DNA of 64,000 bases from Streptomyces sp. TG1A-8 (GCF_030499535.1 NZ_JASTLB010000001.1:1736001-1800000), one strand, 5' to 3'. Counted from the stretch's first letter, positions 47,368 through 57,331 are shown. Notes: generated from the letters alone by a model not told the origin. Numbers and translations are program-made.

Positions 47368-48867
47368 TCAGCCCGCGACGACGGCCTCCGCGGCCGCCAC
47401 GCCGCAGACCCGGGCGGCGCCGTGGGTGGCGACGTGCAGGGCGCCGCGCGGCGGGGCCTGCGGCACCCCCATCTCGACCACCACGGTGTCCGGGCGGGCG
47501 GCGAGCAGCGCGTCGAGCGCGGCGCCCATCCAGCCGTGCCGGTGCTCGTCGCGCACCACGGCCACGATCCGGCGGCCCTCCGCGGCGGCCAGCGCGGCGG
47601 GTCCCGCGCCGTCGCCGCAGAAGGTGCCGGCCGTGCTGCCGGGCAGCAGCCGCTCCAGCTCGGCGGCCACGCCCCAGGGGGTCTCGGCGCCGACGGCGAT
47701 GTTGGGGGCCGGGTTGAAGCGGGCGACGTACACCGGCTGCGTGACCGGCCCGGCGGCGCCGGCGCGGGTCACCGCCAGGGCGCGGCGGGCCGCGACCAGA
47801 CCGATCTCCGGTTCGGGCACGGCGGTGTCCGCGCCGCTTCGCGCCCCGGCCGTCCAGCGTGCCAGCTCGCGCACCCGGGCGGCGGCGTCGTGCAGGCGCT
47901 CCTCGGGCAGTTCGCCGGAGCGCACGGCGGCCACGAGCGCGTCCCGCAGCCCGAGCACGGTGCCCTCGTCGCACAGGCCGCCGCCGACGCAGATCGCGTC
48001 CGCGCCCGCCGCGATGGCGAGGACCACGCCGTGCTCCAGGCCGTAGGTGCCGGAGATGGCCCGCATCTCCATGCCGTCGGTGACGATCAGGCCCCGGTAG
48101 CCGAGTTCACCGCGCAGCAGGTCGGTCAGGACGCGCCGGGACAGGGTGCCGGGGCGGTCCGGGTCGAGGGCGGGCACCAGGATGTGCGCGCTCATCACGG
48201 CCCGGGTGCCGGCCTCGATGGCCGCGCGGAAGGGGGCCAGTTCCCGGGCGCGCAGGGTGTCGGCGTCGACGTCGATGCGCGGGAGGGCGTGGTGGGAGTC
48301 GACGTTGGTGTCGCCGTGCCCGGGGAAGTGCTTGGTGCAGGCGGCGACGCCGGTCGACTGCAGGCCCTGGACCCAGGCGGCGGTGTGCCGGGCCACCAGG
48401 CCGGGGCCGGCGCCGAAGGAGCGGACGCCGATGACGGGGTTGTCGGGGTTGGCGTTGACGTCGGCGGAGGGCGCCCAGTCGAAGTTGACCCCGCAGGCGG
48501 CCAGGCGCCGGCCCAGTTCGCGGGCCACGCCCCGGGTGAGGTCCGGGTCGTCGACGGCGCCGAGGGCGTGGCTGCCGGGGAAGGAGGAGCCGGTGCGCAC
48601 CTCCAGGCGGGTGACGTCGCCGCTCTCCTCGTCGATGGCGACCAGCAGGTCCTCGCGCTCGGCGCGCAGCGCGGCGGTCAGCGCGGTGACCTGCTCCTCG
48701 GTGACGACGTTGCGGCCGAACAGGGCGACGGAGGCCAGTCCCTCGCCGAGGCGGCGGCGCACCCAGTCCGGCGCGGTGGTGCCGTCGAAGCCCGGCTGCA
48801 GCACCGCGAGCGCGTCCCGCGTCAGGGTGTCGGGGCCGGTTGCGAGTGTGGTCATCGGCGGTGTCAT
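47368..48867 (-). CDS. dasD: GH3 beta-N-acetylglucosaminidase
   Basis: 499 residues from the ATG at 48867, which overlaps the dasC stop (ATGA); a second ATG four codons on (48855) is the alternative. The NagZ-type motif 'KHFPGHGDTNVDSHHALP' carries the catalytic His/Asp dyad, and the nucleophile Asp is in 'LIVTDGMEMRAI'. No signal peptide is seen, so it acts in the cytoplasm on imported chitobiose or similar aminosugar dimers, releasing GlcNAc. The C-terminal domain of about 150 residues is extra to the catalytic barrel. It is the last gene of the das-like operon. Confidence 0.9.
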   Translation of the reverse strand: MTPPMTTLATGPDTLTRDALAVLQPGFDGTTAPDWVRRRLGEGLASVALFGRNVVTEEQVTALTAALRAEREDLLVAIDEESGDVTRLEVRTGSSFPGSHALGAVDDPDLTRGVARELGRRLAACGVNFDWAPSADVNANPDNPVIGVRSFGAGPGLVARHTAAWVQGLQSTGVAACTKHFPGHGDTNVDSHHALPRIDVDADTLRARELAPFRAAIEAGTRAVMSAHILVPALDPDRPGTLSRRVLTDLLRGELGYRGLIVTDGMEMRAISGTYGLEHGVVLAIAAGADAICVGGGLCDEGTVLGLRDALVAAVRSGELPEERLHDAAARVRELARWTAGARSGADTAVPEPEIGLVAARRALAVTRAGAAGPVTQPVYVARFNPAPNIAVGAETPWGVAAELERLLPGSTAGTFCGDGAGPAALAAAEGRRIVAVVRDEHRHGWMGAALDALLAARPDTVVVEMGVPQAPPRGALHVATHGAARVCGVAAAEAVVAG

Positions 48868-49694
48868 CCCTTCACGGCGCCGTCGGTGAGACCGCCGACA
48901 GCCTTGCGTTGCAGGAAGATGAAGAGGATCAGGATGGGCAGCGCGAACAGGGACGAGGCGGCCATGGTGGCTCCCCAGTCGTCGCCGAAGGCGGTCTGGA
49001 ACTGCGACAGCCACAGCGGCAGGGTCTGCTTCTCGATGTCCTTGTTGAGGATCAGGACGAGCGGGAACTCGTTCCAGGCGGTGATGAAGCCGAACAGCGA
49101 GGTGGCCATCAGGCCGGGCGCCAGCAGCGGGAGGATCACCCGGACGAAGGCCTGGGTGCGGGTGCACCCGTCGACCATCGCGGACTCCTCCAGCTCCTTG
49201 GGCACGGCGGCGACGTAGCCGCGCAGCGTCAGGATGGTCAGCGGCAGCACCATGACCGCGTAGAAGACGGTGAGCGGGACCAGGCTGTCGAGCATGTCGT
49301 TGTCGCGGACCAGCATGTAGATGGCGATGACCATGACCTCCCAGGGGGCCATCTGCGCCAGCATGAAGGTCACGACGAAGCCGCGCCGGCCCTTGAACCG
49401 CATCCGCGCGAGGGCGAAGGCCGCGAACAGGGCGATGACCAGCGACAGGAGCACCGAACACACCGTGACGGTGATCGAGTTGGCGACCAGGGTCCAGAAG
49501 TGGTCGGCGTCCACGGCCCTGCCGAAGTGGCCGAGGGTGATGTCGGTCGGGAACCAGACCGGGTCCTCGGAGATGATGTCGCCGGTCGGCTTGAGGGACG
49601 TGGCGAACATCCAGTAGACGGGGAACGCGAAGCCGGCGAAGAGGATGACGGCGGTCGCGTTGGGCCAGATACGGCCGAAGACGGAGCGCTTCAC
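48864..49694 (-). CDS. dasC: ABC sugar transporter permease
   Basis: 276-residue inner-membrane permease (MalG/CUT1 type) with about six helices. The EAA loop that docks the ATPase is 'PKELEESAMVDGCTRTQAFV'. The GTG start overlaps the dasB stop (GTGA). No ATPase gene is in the operon; in Streptomyces CUT1 systems the shared MsiK protein usually serves. Confidence 0.92.
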   Translation of the reverse strand: MKRSVFGRIWPNATAVILFAGFAFPVYWMFATSLKPTGDIISEDPVWFPTDITLGHFGRAVDADHFWTLVANSITVTVCSVLLSLVIALFAAFALARMRFKGRRGFVVTFMLAQMAPWEVMVIAIYMLVRDNDMLDSLVPLTVFYAVMVLPLTILTLRGYVAAVPKELEESAMVDGCTRTQAFVRVILPLLAPGLMATSLFGFITAWNEFPLVLILNKDIEKQTLPLWLSQFQTAFGDDWGATMAASSLFALPILILFIFLQRKAVGGLTDGAVKG

Positions 49695-50686
49695 AGCTCG
49701 TCCTCCTCTTGCTTGAGCACCATGCGCAGGTAGTACGAGGTGATGGCCAGCAGGACCAGGATGGTCAGGAAGGAGATCGCCGCGCCGACGCCGAAGTGCT
49801 GGTTGCCGACGCCCTGGACGAACGCGTAGATGGGCAGGGTCTCGGTGAGGTGGTCGGGGCCGCCCTCGTTCATCGCGAAGATCTGCGGGAACGCCTTGAA
49901 CACCCAGATGACCTCCAGGAAGGTCGTGGCGTACAGGAACGGCCGGAGGAAGGGGAAGGTCACCGAGGTGAAGCTCTTCCAGGCACCGGCACCGTCCAGG
50001 GAGGCGGCCTCGTACAGCTCCCGGGGGACGGTGGTGGTGGCGGCGTAGAGGTTGATGGCCACGAACGGGATCGACTGCCAGACGATGAGCAGCGTGACCA
50101 CGGAGAAGGTGGAGAACTGCGAGCCGAACCAGTTGTAGTCGGCCATGGAGTGCCAGCCCAGCTTGTCCAGCACCCAGTTGACGACGCCGAAGCGCTGGGC
50201 GAACAGCCACTGGTAGACGGTGGTGGCGGCGATGACGGGCATGGCCCAGGCCAGGACGAGCCCGAGCATGAGCAGCAGTCGCATGCCGCGCCCGAGGCGG
50301 GCGAGCAGCAGCCCGGTCAGGGTGCCGAGCAGCATGATCAGTACGACGTTGGCCGCGGTGAAGGCGACCGAGCGCTCCACGACGTGCCAGAAGTCCGAAC
50401 CGCTCAGGACCTCCTGGTAGTTGTCGAAGCCGTTCCACTCGGTGAGGTGCTGGATGAGCTGGCGCGGGTTGAGGTTCTGGAACGACAGCATGCCGTTCTT
50501 GACCAGGGGCCAGCCGAGCAGGATCAGTGTGGCCAGCAGCGCGGGCAGCAGGAGCAGGTAGGGGGTGGCGGTGCGGCGGCCGGACGAGGGCCGCGGGGCG
50601 TGGTCCTCACCCCTTGACGCCGGTGCCGGGGCTTTGCGGACAGCGGGCTCCCCGGCCGTGTCCGTGCCTTCGGTCTGCACTGACAT
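49691..50686 (-). CDS. dasB: ABC sugar transporter permease
   Basis: 331-residue MalF-type permease. The N-terminal 40 residues are cytoplasmic and Pro/Arg-rich; about six helices follow. The EAA loop is 'PRELYEASLDGAG'-like ('VPRELYEAASLDGAGAWKSF'). It follows the substrate-binding gene by 90 bp and overlaps dasC. Confidence 0.92.
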   Translation of the reverse strand: MSVQTEGTDTAGEPAVRKAPAPASRGEDHAPRPSSGRRTATPYLLLLPALLATLILLGWPLVKNGMLSFQNLNPRQLIQHLTEWNGFDNYQEVLSGSDFWHVVERSVAFTAANVVLIMLLGTLTGLLLARLGRGMRLLLMLGLVLAWAMPVIAATTVYQWLFAQRFGVVNWVLDKLGWHSMADYNWFGSQFSTFSVVTLLIVWQSIPFVAINLYAATTTVPRELYEAASLDGAGAWKSFTSVTFPFLRPFLYATTFLEVIWVFKAFPQIFAMNEGGPDHLTETLPIYAFVQGVGNQHFGVGAAISFLTILVLLAITSYYLRMVLKQEEDEL

Positions 50687-50776
50687 GAGTTGCCATCTCT
50701 TCCGTGGCCGTACCGGCGGTACGAACGACGTCTGTGCCGGGGGCTCCGCCCTGGGGCGCGCCCCCGGCGCGGGTCA

Positions 50777-52057
50777 TCAGTTCTGCTGGGCCAGACGCTT
50801 GTTGATCTCGCCCTCGACCTGCTTGGCGGCGGCCGCCGGGGACTTACCGCCCAGCACCGCGGTCATGTAGGACTTGATCGGGTTGGGGCTGTTCTCCACC
50901 GCGGCCCACTCGGGGATCAGCGGGGTGGTGCCGCCGGCCGCGGCGCCCGGCGCGGCGGCCTCGGCGACGGCGTTGCCCTTGAGGCCGGCTTCCAGGGACT
51001 GCTTGTTGGGGATGACTCCGTTGAGCTTGGCCAGCTCGCCCTCGTAGGTGTCGGACAGGGCGACCTTCAGGAACTCCTTGGCGAGCGCCTGCTTCTTGCT
51101 GCCCTGGGCGACGGCGAGGTTGGAGCCGCCGAGGAAGACGCCCTCGGGCTTGTCCGCGCTCTCACCGGGGATGGTGAAGTAGCCGAGGTCCTTCTCGATG
51201 GACTTGTTGGCCTGGACGGCGGTGCCGGCCTCCCAGCCCATGCCGATGAAGGCGCCGGTCTTGCCCTTGGCGAAGACCTGGGCCTGCTGCGGGGTGGCCT
51301 CGTCCTTGTCCTTGGGGGCCTTGGAGTAGGAGGCGTACTTCTTGTAGATCTCCATGGCCGCGGCGACCTTCGGGTCGCCCAGGTTGGAGACGTACTTGTC
51401 GCCGTCCTTCTTCACCAGGTCCGCGCCCTGCCCGATGGTGAGGCCGTCGAAGAAGTACCAGTTCTGGCCGGGCATGTAGAGCGGCTCTGCGTCGGTCTTC
51501 TTGCCGATGGCGTCCAGGTCCTCGAAGAACTCGGCCCGGGTCTTGGGGGTGTCCTTGAGGCCGGCCTCGGCCCAGATCTTCTTGTTGTAGATGACGACGC
51601 GGTTGGCGAAGTACCACGGGGCGGCGTACTGCTTGCCGTCGTAGACGGAGGACTGGGAGACCGACGGCGTCCAGTCGGTGCCGATCTGCTGCTTCAGGTC
51701 GCCCAGCTCGGCGAGGCCGCCGGTGGCGGCGTAGGCCGGGGTCTGGGTGTTGCCGACCTCCAGGACGTCCGGCGGGCTGGACTCGGAGAGGGCGGTGGTG
51801 ATCTTCTGCTGGATCCCGTCCCACTTCTGGATCTCGAACTTCAGCTTGGCGCCGGTCTTCTTCTCGAAGGCGGCCGTGACGTCCTTGGTCCACTTGTCGG
51901 GCGCGGACCCGTCCATCGTCCAGACGGTCAGCGTCTGACCCTTGAAGCTGTCCGGTCCCGCGTTCTTGCCACTGTCGTCGCCGTCATCCCCACCACACGC
52001 CGAGACGGAGACCATCATGCCCGCGATCACGATCGCGGCCGCAAGCTTGCGCTTCAC
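50777..52057 (-). CDS. dasA: Aminosugar-binding lipoprotein
   Basis: 426-residue extracellular solute-binding protein (CUT1). From the GTG at 52057 (GAGGAGGG upstream) it begins with a lipoprotein signal whose lipobox cysteine is residue 21 ('MMVSVSACGG'). The mature part has a MalE-like two-lobed pattern ('LTVWTMDGSAPDKWTKDVTA', 'IGMGWEAGTAVQANKS'). Being divergent from a DasR homologue and followed by two permeases and a GlcNAc-ase, it most likely binds chitobiose or a related N-acetylglucosamine dimer. Four dre-like sites lie in front. Confidence 0.9.
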   Translation of the reverse strand: MKRKLAAAIVIAGMMVSVSACGGDDGDDSGKNAGPDSFKGQTLTVWTMDGSAPDKWTKDVTAAFEKKTGAKLKFEIQKWDGIQQKITTALSESSPPDVLEVGNTQTPAYAATGGLAELGDLKQQIGTDWTPSVSQSSVYDGKQYAAPWYFANRVVIYNKKIWAEAGLKDTPKTRAEFFEDLDAIGKKTDAEPLYMPGQNWYFFDGLTIGQGADLVKKDGDKYVSNLGDPKVAAAMEIYKKYASYSKAPKDKDEATPQQAQVFAKGKTGAFIGMGWEAGTAVQANKSIEKDLGYFTIPGESADKPEGVFLGGSNLAVAQGSKKQALAKEFLKVALSDTYEGELAKLNGVIPNKQSLEAGLKGNAVAEAAAPGAAAGGTTPLIPEWAAVENSPNPIKSYMTAVLGGKSPAAAAKQVEGEINKRLAQQN

Positions 52058-52151
52058 GCCACCCTCCTCAGGGATGCCACTAACCCCCCACGCCCTCGGC
52101 GGTGACCTGCGAAACGACGCTGTTGCGCGTAGGGCTCGGGACCTGGCCACT

Positions 52152-52320
52152 AATGGTGTAGACCAGTACGGTGGAGCTTGGCCTAGACCTTTTGAGGTGT
52201 CAAGGGTGGTTCGGACAGCCGATCACGGCCGTTACGAGAAAGACACCGGAGCGCACGCCTCCCCTTGTGCGGACCTGGACCAATGGACTGGACCACTCAC
52301 TCTGGTTGGACTAGACCATG
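52152..52320. promoter_or_regulatory. Four dre-like (DasR) operator sites
   Basis: Against the consensus ACTGGTCTAGACCACT, hand counts give 13/16 at 52152-52167 and 52282-52297, and 11/16 at 52177-52192 and 52305-52320. All lie in the 314-bp dasA/dasR divergent region. Control by the neighbouring DasR homologue, relieved by glucosamine 6-phosphate, is expected. Confidence 0.8.
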
Positions 52321-52371
52321 GGGCGGTGATCGCTATAACGGGAGACCGTCCACACAGCCGGGAAGGCAGGC

Positions 52372-53154
52372 ATGACCCCTGACGCCAGCAGCGCCCAGCA
52401 TTCCAGGGGGGCGCCCGGCCGCACCGCGCGCGTGCCGAAGTACTACCGGATCAAACAGCAGGTGCTGGAGATGACCCGGGCGCTCCAGCCCGGTTCGGCC
52501 ATGCCCGCCGAGCGCCTGCTCGCCGTCCGGTTCGGCACCTCGCGCACCACCATCCGGCAGGCCCTGCAGGAACTCGTCGGGGAGGGCCGCCTCGACCGCA
52601 TCCAGGGCAAGGGCACCTTCGTCGCGCAGCCCAAGCTGTACCGCACCCTCCAGCTCACCTCCCACACCGAGGACATGCGGGCCCAGGGCCTCGAACCGGC
52701 CTCGCAGGTGCTGGACATCGGGGAGGTGCCGGCGGACGGGAAGCTGTCGGAGCTGCTCGGCACCGGTCCGGGCGAACCGGTCCTGCGCGTCGAGCGGCTG
52801 CGGCTGGCCGGCGGCGCCCCGATGGCGATCGAGACGACCCACCTGTCGGTGCGGCGCTTCCCCGGACTGCGCCGGTCCCTGGCCACCTGCCCGTCGCTGT
52901 ACACGGTGCTCGCCGAGGTGTACGGCGTCCATCTGGCGGAGGCCGACGAGACCATCGAGACCTCCCTGTCGACACCGCGCGAGGCCCAGCTCCTCGGCAC
53001 CGACGTGGGCCTGCCGATGCTGCTGCTGTCCCGGCACTCCCGGGACGCCGGGGGCACGCCGGTGGAGTGGGCACGCTCGGTGTACCGGGGCTCGCGCTAC
53101 AAGTTCGTCGCGGCCCTGCGCCGGCCGCCCCACCCGCGCCCCGGCGCCCGGTGA
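52372..53154 (+). CDS. dasR: GntR/HutC-family regulator, DasR homologue
   Basis: 260 residues. The N-terminal winged helix is '[20 protein letters not shown]' with '[17 protein letters not shown]', and the UTRA effector domain has '[20 protein letters not shown]', '[19 protein letters not shown]' and '[20 protein letters not shown]'. These agree closely with DasR of S. coelicolor as I recall it, the global GlcNAc regulator of chitin use, development and antibiotics. Whether this is the single DasR of the organism or a paralogue cannot be decided here. The divergent dasABCD-like operon and the dre sites support the call. Confidence 0.9.
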   Translation: MTPDASSAQHSRGAPGRTARVPKYYRIKQQVLEMTRALQPGSAMPAERLLAVRFGTSRTTIRQALQELVGEGRLDRIQGKGTFVAQPKLYRTLQLTSHTEDMRAQGLEPASQVLDIGEVPADGKLSELLGTGPGEPVLRVERLRLAGGAPMAIETTHLSVRRFPGLRRSLATCPSLYTVLAEVYGVHLAEADETIETSLSTPREAQLLGTDVGLPMLLLSRHSRDAGGTPVEWARSVYRGSRYKFVAALRRPPHPRPGAR

Positions 53155-53580
53155 CCGGCCGGGAAGGTGACGGGCGGTGACCGTCCTGCCGCACGCCGCG
53201 GCCTGCCCGGGCAGCCTGGCCGCCGCACCGGTGAGCGCCCGCGCCCGGCCGCACCGGTGAGGACCCGCGAGGCGGTCCGCCCGACCCAGGGCGGGCCGGC
53301 CGGGCGCTCGGGGCCGAGCGTGCGGCCTGCCGCCGGCGCTGCACATCGCCGGGCCGTGGCCCACCGCGCGCCCGCACCGGGCACCGCGCGGCCCCGCGGA
53401 CCGGCTCGCCGACGAGCGGGACGGGCCGCGCGCGGACGCCCCGTCCCCGCGCACGGGCGTCACCGCCCACCACCGGCTGCCGCCGCCCCGGTGCGGGCAG
53501 CGCCGCACCGGCCCGGACCCTGCCCGGCGGCTTCGGCGTCGACGGCCCGCCGGAGCGGGGGGGTGCCTCTATGTCTTTCG
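53155..53580. other. Intergenic stretch before the IS110 element
   Basis: 426 bp of very GC-rich DNA with no gene I can support. It may contain the distal end of the insertion element next to 53580 and debris of a gene broken by it. Confidence 0.45.
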
Positions 53581-54783
53581 TCAAGCGAGGCGTGGGGTTC
53601 TGGGTTCGTAGAAGGTGCCGTCGCGGAGCATGGCGAACAGCACGCTGGTGCGGTGGCGGGCCAGTCGGAGAAGCGCCTGGGTGTGGGTCTTTCCGCGGGC
53701 CCGGCATCGGTCGTAGTAGGTGCGGGAGGCGGGATCGTGCAGGGCGGCGAACGCGGACAGGAACATCGCGCGTTTGAGTTGCCGGTTGCCGCCTCTGGGT
53801 GCGTGTTCGCCGTGGATCGAGGTCCCGGACGACTTGGTCGTCGGGGCGAGGCCGGCGTAGGAAGCCAGGTGAGCGGCGGTGGGGAAGCTGGACCCGTCGC
53901 CGACGGTGACCAGCAGCGTGGCGGCGGTCCTGACCGCGACCCCGGGAATCGAGGTCAGGACCGGGGAAAGAGGGTGAGCCTCCAGCAGCTGTCCGATCTG
54001 CGCTTCCAGGGCTCGTCGCTGTTCGTGGACGGCCGCGAGGGAACGGGCCAGGGACGGGATCACGATGTCGAGGGTGCCGGTGCCCGGGACCACGACGGTC
54101 TGCTCGTCGAGCGCGTCGAAGACCTCGTCGATCAGCCGGGCGGCCATGCGCGGGGCCTTGGGCCGGATCACCTCAACGAGCCTGTGGCGACCGGCCTTTC
54201 GCAGCGCGGTGGGGGATCCATAGCGTTCCAGCAGCCAGGTCACGGCCTGGTGGTCCAGGCGTGGGCCAAGGACGCGTTCCAGGCTGGGGTGGAACTGGGT
54301 GAGCAGGCCGCGTATCCGGTTGGAGGTGCGGGTTGCCTCGGCGGCGAGGTCCTGGTCGAAGCCGACCAGCACGGTCAGCTCGGCGGTGATCTCGTCGGTC
54401 AACTGGAGCGAGCGCAGGGTGTGCGGCATGGTCCGTGCGGCGTCCGCGATCACCGCGGCGTCCTTCGCGTCGGTCTTCGCCTCGCCCGGGTAGAGATCGG
54501 CGATCCGCCGCATCGAGAGTCCGGGCAGGTAGGCGACCTTGCAGCCGGCGTCCCGGGCGACGGTCAAGGGCAGGGCTCCGATGGAAGCGGGCTGGTCCAC
54601 GATGACCAGCACGGTGCCGAACTTCGCGGCCAGCTTGTCGAAGACAGCCCGCAGCTTCGGCTCGCTGTTGGGCAGCTGCTTGTCGAAGACTTTCTTGCCG
54701 GCCGGGGTGAGACCGTGCCCGTGATGGGCGCTCTTGCCGACGTCCAAGCCAAGGAAGACGCCCACGTCGTCGATGTCGTCCAA
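53581..54783 (-). mobile_element. IS110-family transposase gene
   Basis: 400-residue DEDD recombinase. The N-terminal RuvC-like domain starts 'VGVFLGLDVGKSAHHGHG', with further acidic residues in 'IVDQPASIG' and 'EAKTDAKDAAVIADAART'. The C-terminal Tnp_20 domain has 'LTSIPGVAVRTAATLL' and 'LASYAGLAPTTKSSGTSI', the latter with the serine that acts as nucleophile in this family. The TTG at 54783 is chosen because GGAGG lies 5 bp before it. The protein is intact, so the element may be active. IS110 elements lack terminal inverted repeats; exact ends cannot be read here. Confidence 0.9.
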
Positions 54784-55238
54784 CCCATCCTCCGGAACGG
54801 GGTTCGTGCGGTGCTGGCCAGGGCGTTGGCGTCGTATGCGCGCATCCACGTTATGCAGACCTGCCGCCTGCAAGCGGCCGGGCATTGCGCCAGGCCAGGC
54901 GGTAGTCGGACCTCTCATCAGCGTCTCCAACGGCGCCTCTCGGGCCCGGTGACACCACCCCCCAGGTCATCCGTTCGACAGGGGGAACAGTCATGCCGGG
55001 CCCGGAAGCCAGCGGCCCTCTTGCAGGACCGCGAAGAACATAACGGGGGGCGCACCCGCGGGCCCGCCGTGGACCTGCTGGAGGAGCTGCTGCACCGGCG
55101 GGTGAGCGGGGAGGGCGCGCCGGACCGGGACGGGCGGGCCCGCTTCCGCCCGCACGACGCGGTCCGGCGGTACGGGACCCACGGCGCCGGGGCGGCGCAC
55201 CCGCCGCCCGCCCGGCGGGGAGCGGCGCCGCGGCGCGC
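54784..55238. other. Non-coding left end of the IS110 element and flank
   Basis: In the IS110 group the non-coding stretch upstream of the transposase gene carries the bridge RNA that pairs with donor and target DNA, so a structured RNA is expected in roughly 54784-55000. Several short dyads are present, but I could not define the RNA or the end of the element. From about 55060 the plus strand reads like gene debris ('DLLEELLHRRVSGEGAPDRD'). Confidence 0.45.
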
Positions 55239-56807
55239 TCAGTCCAGGAACGCCGTCTCGATCCAGCGGCGCACCGCCCGCGGGCGCATCCGGTGCAGAC
55301 GGTCGACGGTGTCGGCGACCTGCGGGGAGCCGCCGACCGACAGGAACTTCTCGCGCACCAGGTCCGCGTGGCCCGTCCGGGTCTCCGGACCGGCGGCGCC
55401 CACCGGGATCAGCCGGGTGCGCGAGACGGTGCGGCCGTCCGTCAGCCGCACGGTGACCCGGGCGCCGGTCGCCTTGGTGGCGCGGGAGAAGTCCCGGTCG
55501 TCGGCCTGCAGCGCGCCGACGAGGTCCACGAGTTCGTCGCCGCCGAAGCCGCGCAGCCAGGGCACGGCCAGGTCCCCGGCCTCGCGCACCGCCTCGCCGA
55601 ACGGCGCGTCGGACAGGAACAGCTCCCGGGTCATCTCCGTGTCGTGCTCCAGCCGTATCCGCTTGGCCAGTGCCCACCGGTCGGGGTCGTCCAGGCGCGG
55701 CGCGGAGAAGTCGTCCACCGTGAACCCGCCGGTGAGCAGGGTGGTGGCGACCGGGTAGGGCACGTCGAGGACCAGCGCGCCCAGCGGGGAGCCGGGGCCG
55801 GTGACGTACTGGGCGGCCCGCTCCCCCGCGAACAGCGTGTACAGGGATGCCTCCACGACGACCTCGGCGACGTCCTGCGGCCGCACCGCGCCGAGCTCCT
55901 TGTGGATCTCGGCGGCGCAGTCCACCGCGGCGTCGATGCCGGGCCCGCCGGGGTGCATCTTGAACGACAGGGTGTCCGTGTGCCAGCGCCGGCCCAGTCC
56001 CTTGGCCACCGCCTGCGGCAGCGGCACGGTCGCGAACCGGGCCAGGAAGCCGTCCCGGTGCTCCATGATGTCCGGGGCTCCGCGCAGGCCCGCGTGGGCC
56101 GCGTCGCAGGCGTCCATCGCGGTGCGCACCGGGGTGAAGGTGTTGAACAGGCGGGCGTCACTGGCCAGGAAGGCGCGCATGAGCGGCCAGTTGGGCATGG
56201 CGAAGGCCAGCCCGAAGGCGTTCTCGAAGAGGGCGGCCGGGGCCCGGTCGCAGTGCAGGCGCCCGGCGACCGCGCCGGCCAGGTGGGTGTGCACGGCGCT
56301 CTGGCCGCGCAGCGGGCCCAGGGTCGCGGAGGCGGTGATGCGGGCCGCGCACTCGTTGGCCGCCACGACCGCGGTGAGCAGCGAGAGTCCGTCCAGCCGG
56401 CGGGCGTAGGCGAAGGCGAGCGGGACGGCGACCGTGGAGTTGGACAGGTGGCCGGCGTACGCGGTGTCGTCCAGGTTGAGCCAGGAGCCGAGCGCCGCGA
56501 ACACTCCGGCGGCCTGCCGCGGGTCGCGCTGCATGGGGTGCCCGAAGGCGGCCACCAGCTTCCTGCCGAGCGGGTGCTGCAGGCCCGCCCGGATCGAGGC
56601 GACCTGGGACAGCACCTGGCTCGCGGCGAGCTTCAGCACCCGGCACGGGATGTGCTGCGGGCGCAGTGTGGCCGCCCAGTGGGAGAGCTCGCGCAGCGGG
56701 GTGTCGGCCGGCGGGCGGCCGCGGCCGGACCGGGGCAGGGCGTGCGCCTGGTCGGCCCAGTCGGCGCACAGCGCCCGGGCGACGCTCTCCGCGAGGACAG
56801 CGGTCAT
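55239..56807 (-). CDS. MmgE/PrpD family protein
   Basis: 522 residues. The family includes 2-methylcitrate dehydratase, cis-aconitate decarboxylase and iminodisuccinate epimerase. The N-terminal helical domain shows 'GSWLNLDDTAYAGHLSNSTV' and 'AVVAANECAARITASATLGP', the C-terminal domain 'SFKMHPGGPGIDAAVDCAAE'. In a biosynthetic cluster it probably dehydrates, isomerises or decarboxylates a carboxylated intermediate (compare the PrpD-like protein of the tautomycetin cluster). The GGAAGG ribosome site is 8 bp before the ATG. It follows a hairpin after the SnoaL gene, so it may be read by partial read-through. Confidence 0.88.
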   Translation of the reverse strand: MTAVLAESVARALCADWADQAHALPRSGRGRPPADTPLRELSHWAATLRPQHIPCRVLKLAASQVLSQVASIRAGLQHPLGRKLVAAFGHPMQRDPRQAAGVFAALGSWLNLDDTAYAGHLSNSTVAVPLAFAYARRLDGLSLLTAVVAANECAARITASATLGPLRGQSAVHTHLAGAVAGRLHCDRAPAALFENAFGLAFAMPNWPLMRAFLASDARLFNTFTPVRTAMDACDAAHAGLRGAPDIMEHRDGFLARFATVPLPQAVAKGLGRRWHTDTLSFKMHPGGPGIDAAVDCAAEIHKELGAVRPQDVAEVVVEASLYTLFAGERAAQYVTGPGSPLGALVLDVPYPVATTLLTGGFTVDDFSAPRLDDPDRWALAKRIRLEHDTEMTRELFLSDAPFGEAVREAGDLAVPWLRGFGGDELVDLVGALQADDRDFSRATKATGARVTVRLTDGRTVSRTRLIPVGAAGPETRTGHADLVREKFLSVGGSPQVADTVDRLHRMRPRAVRRWIETAFLD

Positions 56808-56855
56808 GGCGGGTACCTTCCTGGTGCCTGCTGGGGGCCGGGGGTGAACATGACT

Positions 56856-56885
56856 GCGGGAGCACCGGCACGCCGGTGCTCCCGC
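56856..56885 (-). terminator. Terminator after the SnoaL-like gene
   Basis: Perfect 14-bp stem (56856-56869 and 56872-56885) with a 2-nt loop, 15 bp beyond the SnoaL-like stop and upstream of the PrpD start. Confidence 0.75.
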
Positions 56886-56900
56886 GGTACGTGCCGGAGG

Positions 56901-57269
56901 TCAGGCGGCCGGGACCTTGTCCAGGAAGCCGTAGACCGCCTTGATCTTGCCCTCGCCGTCGGTGACCAGGACGTCGAAGCCGATCGCGATCGGCTCGGCG
57001 CCCGGCTCGGTCACCAGGCCCCACTGGAAGCGGGCCTGGTCGTGGTGGGCGTCGACGGTGCCGTGCAGTTCGAAGGTCAGGCCCTTGAACTGGTCGCGGG
57101 CGCCGGCCACCACGGCCCCGAAGCCCTCGTGACCCTCGACCGCGGCGAGCGGGTCGATGTACGGGGCGTCGGCGGTGAACAGCTCGGCGATGGCCGCCGC
57201 GCGCTTGTCGGCGTCCGCCTCGTTCCAGATGTCGAGGTAACGGGAGACGGTGGTGGTCAGGTCGCTCAT
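56901..57269 (-). CDS. SnoaL-like (nuclear transport factor 2 fold) protein
   Basis: 122 residues with the cone-shaped alpha+beta fold pattern: 'TTVSRYLDIWNEADADKRAA', 'DPLAAVEGHEGFGAVVAGA' and the strand 'QFKGLTFELHGTVDAHHDQA'. Members include polyketide cyclases, ketosteroid isomerase and hydroxylases. In this cluster an isomerase or cyclase role is the best guess. GAGGAG lies 9 bp before the ATG. It is 62 bp downstream of the lipid-kinase-like gene on the same strand. Confidence 0.87.
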   Translation of the reverse strand: MSDLTTTVSRYLDIWNEADADKRAAAIAELFTADAPYIDPLAAVEGHEGFGAVVAGARDQFKGLTFELHGTVDAHHDQARFQWGLVTEPGAEPIAIGFDVLVTDGEGKIKAVYGFLDKVPAA

Positions 57270-57331
57270 GCGGGCGTTCTCCTCTGTGACTTGCTTGACT
57301 TGTTCTTCCGACAGGTGGCTTCGTGAGGGCT

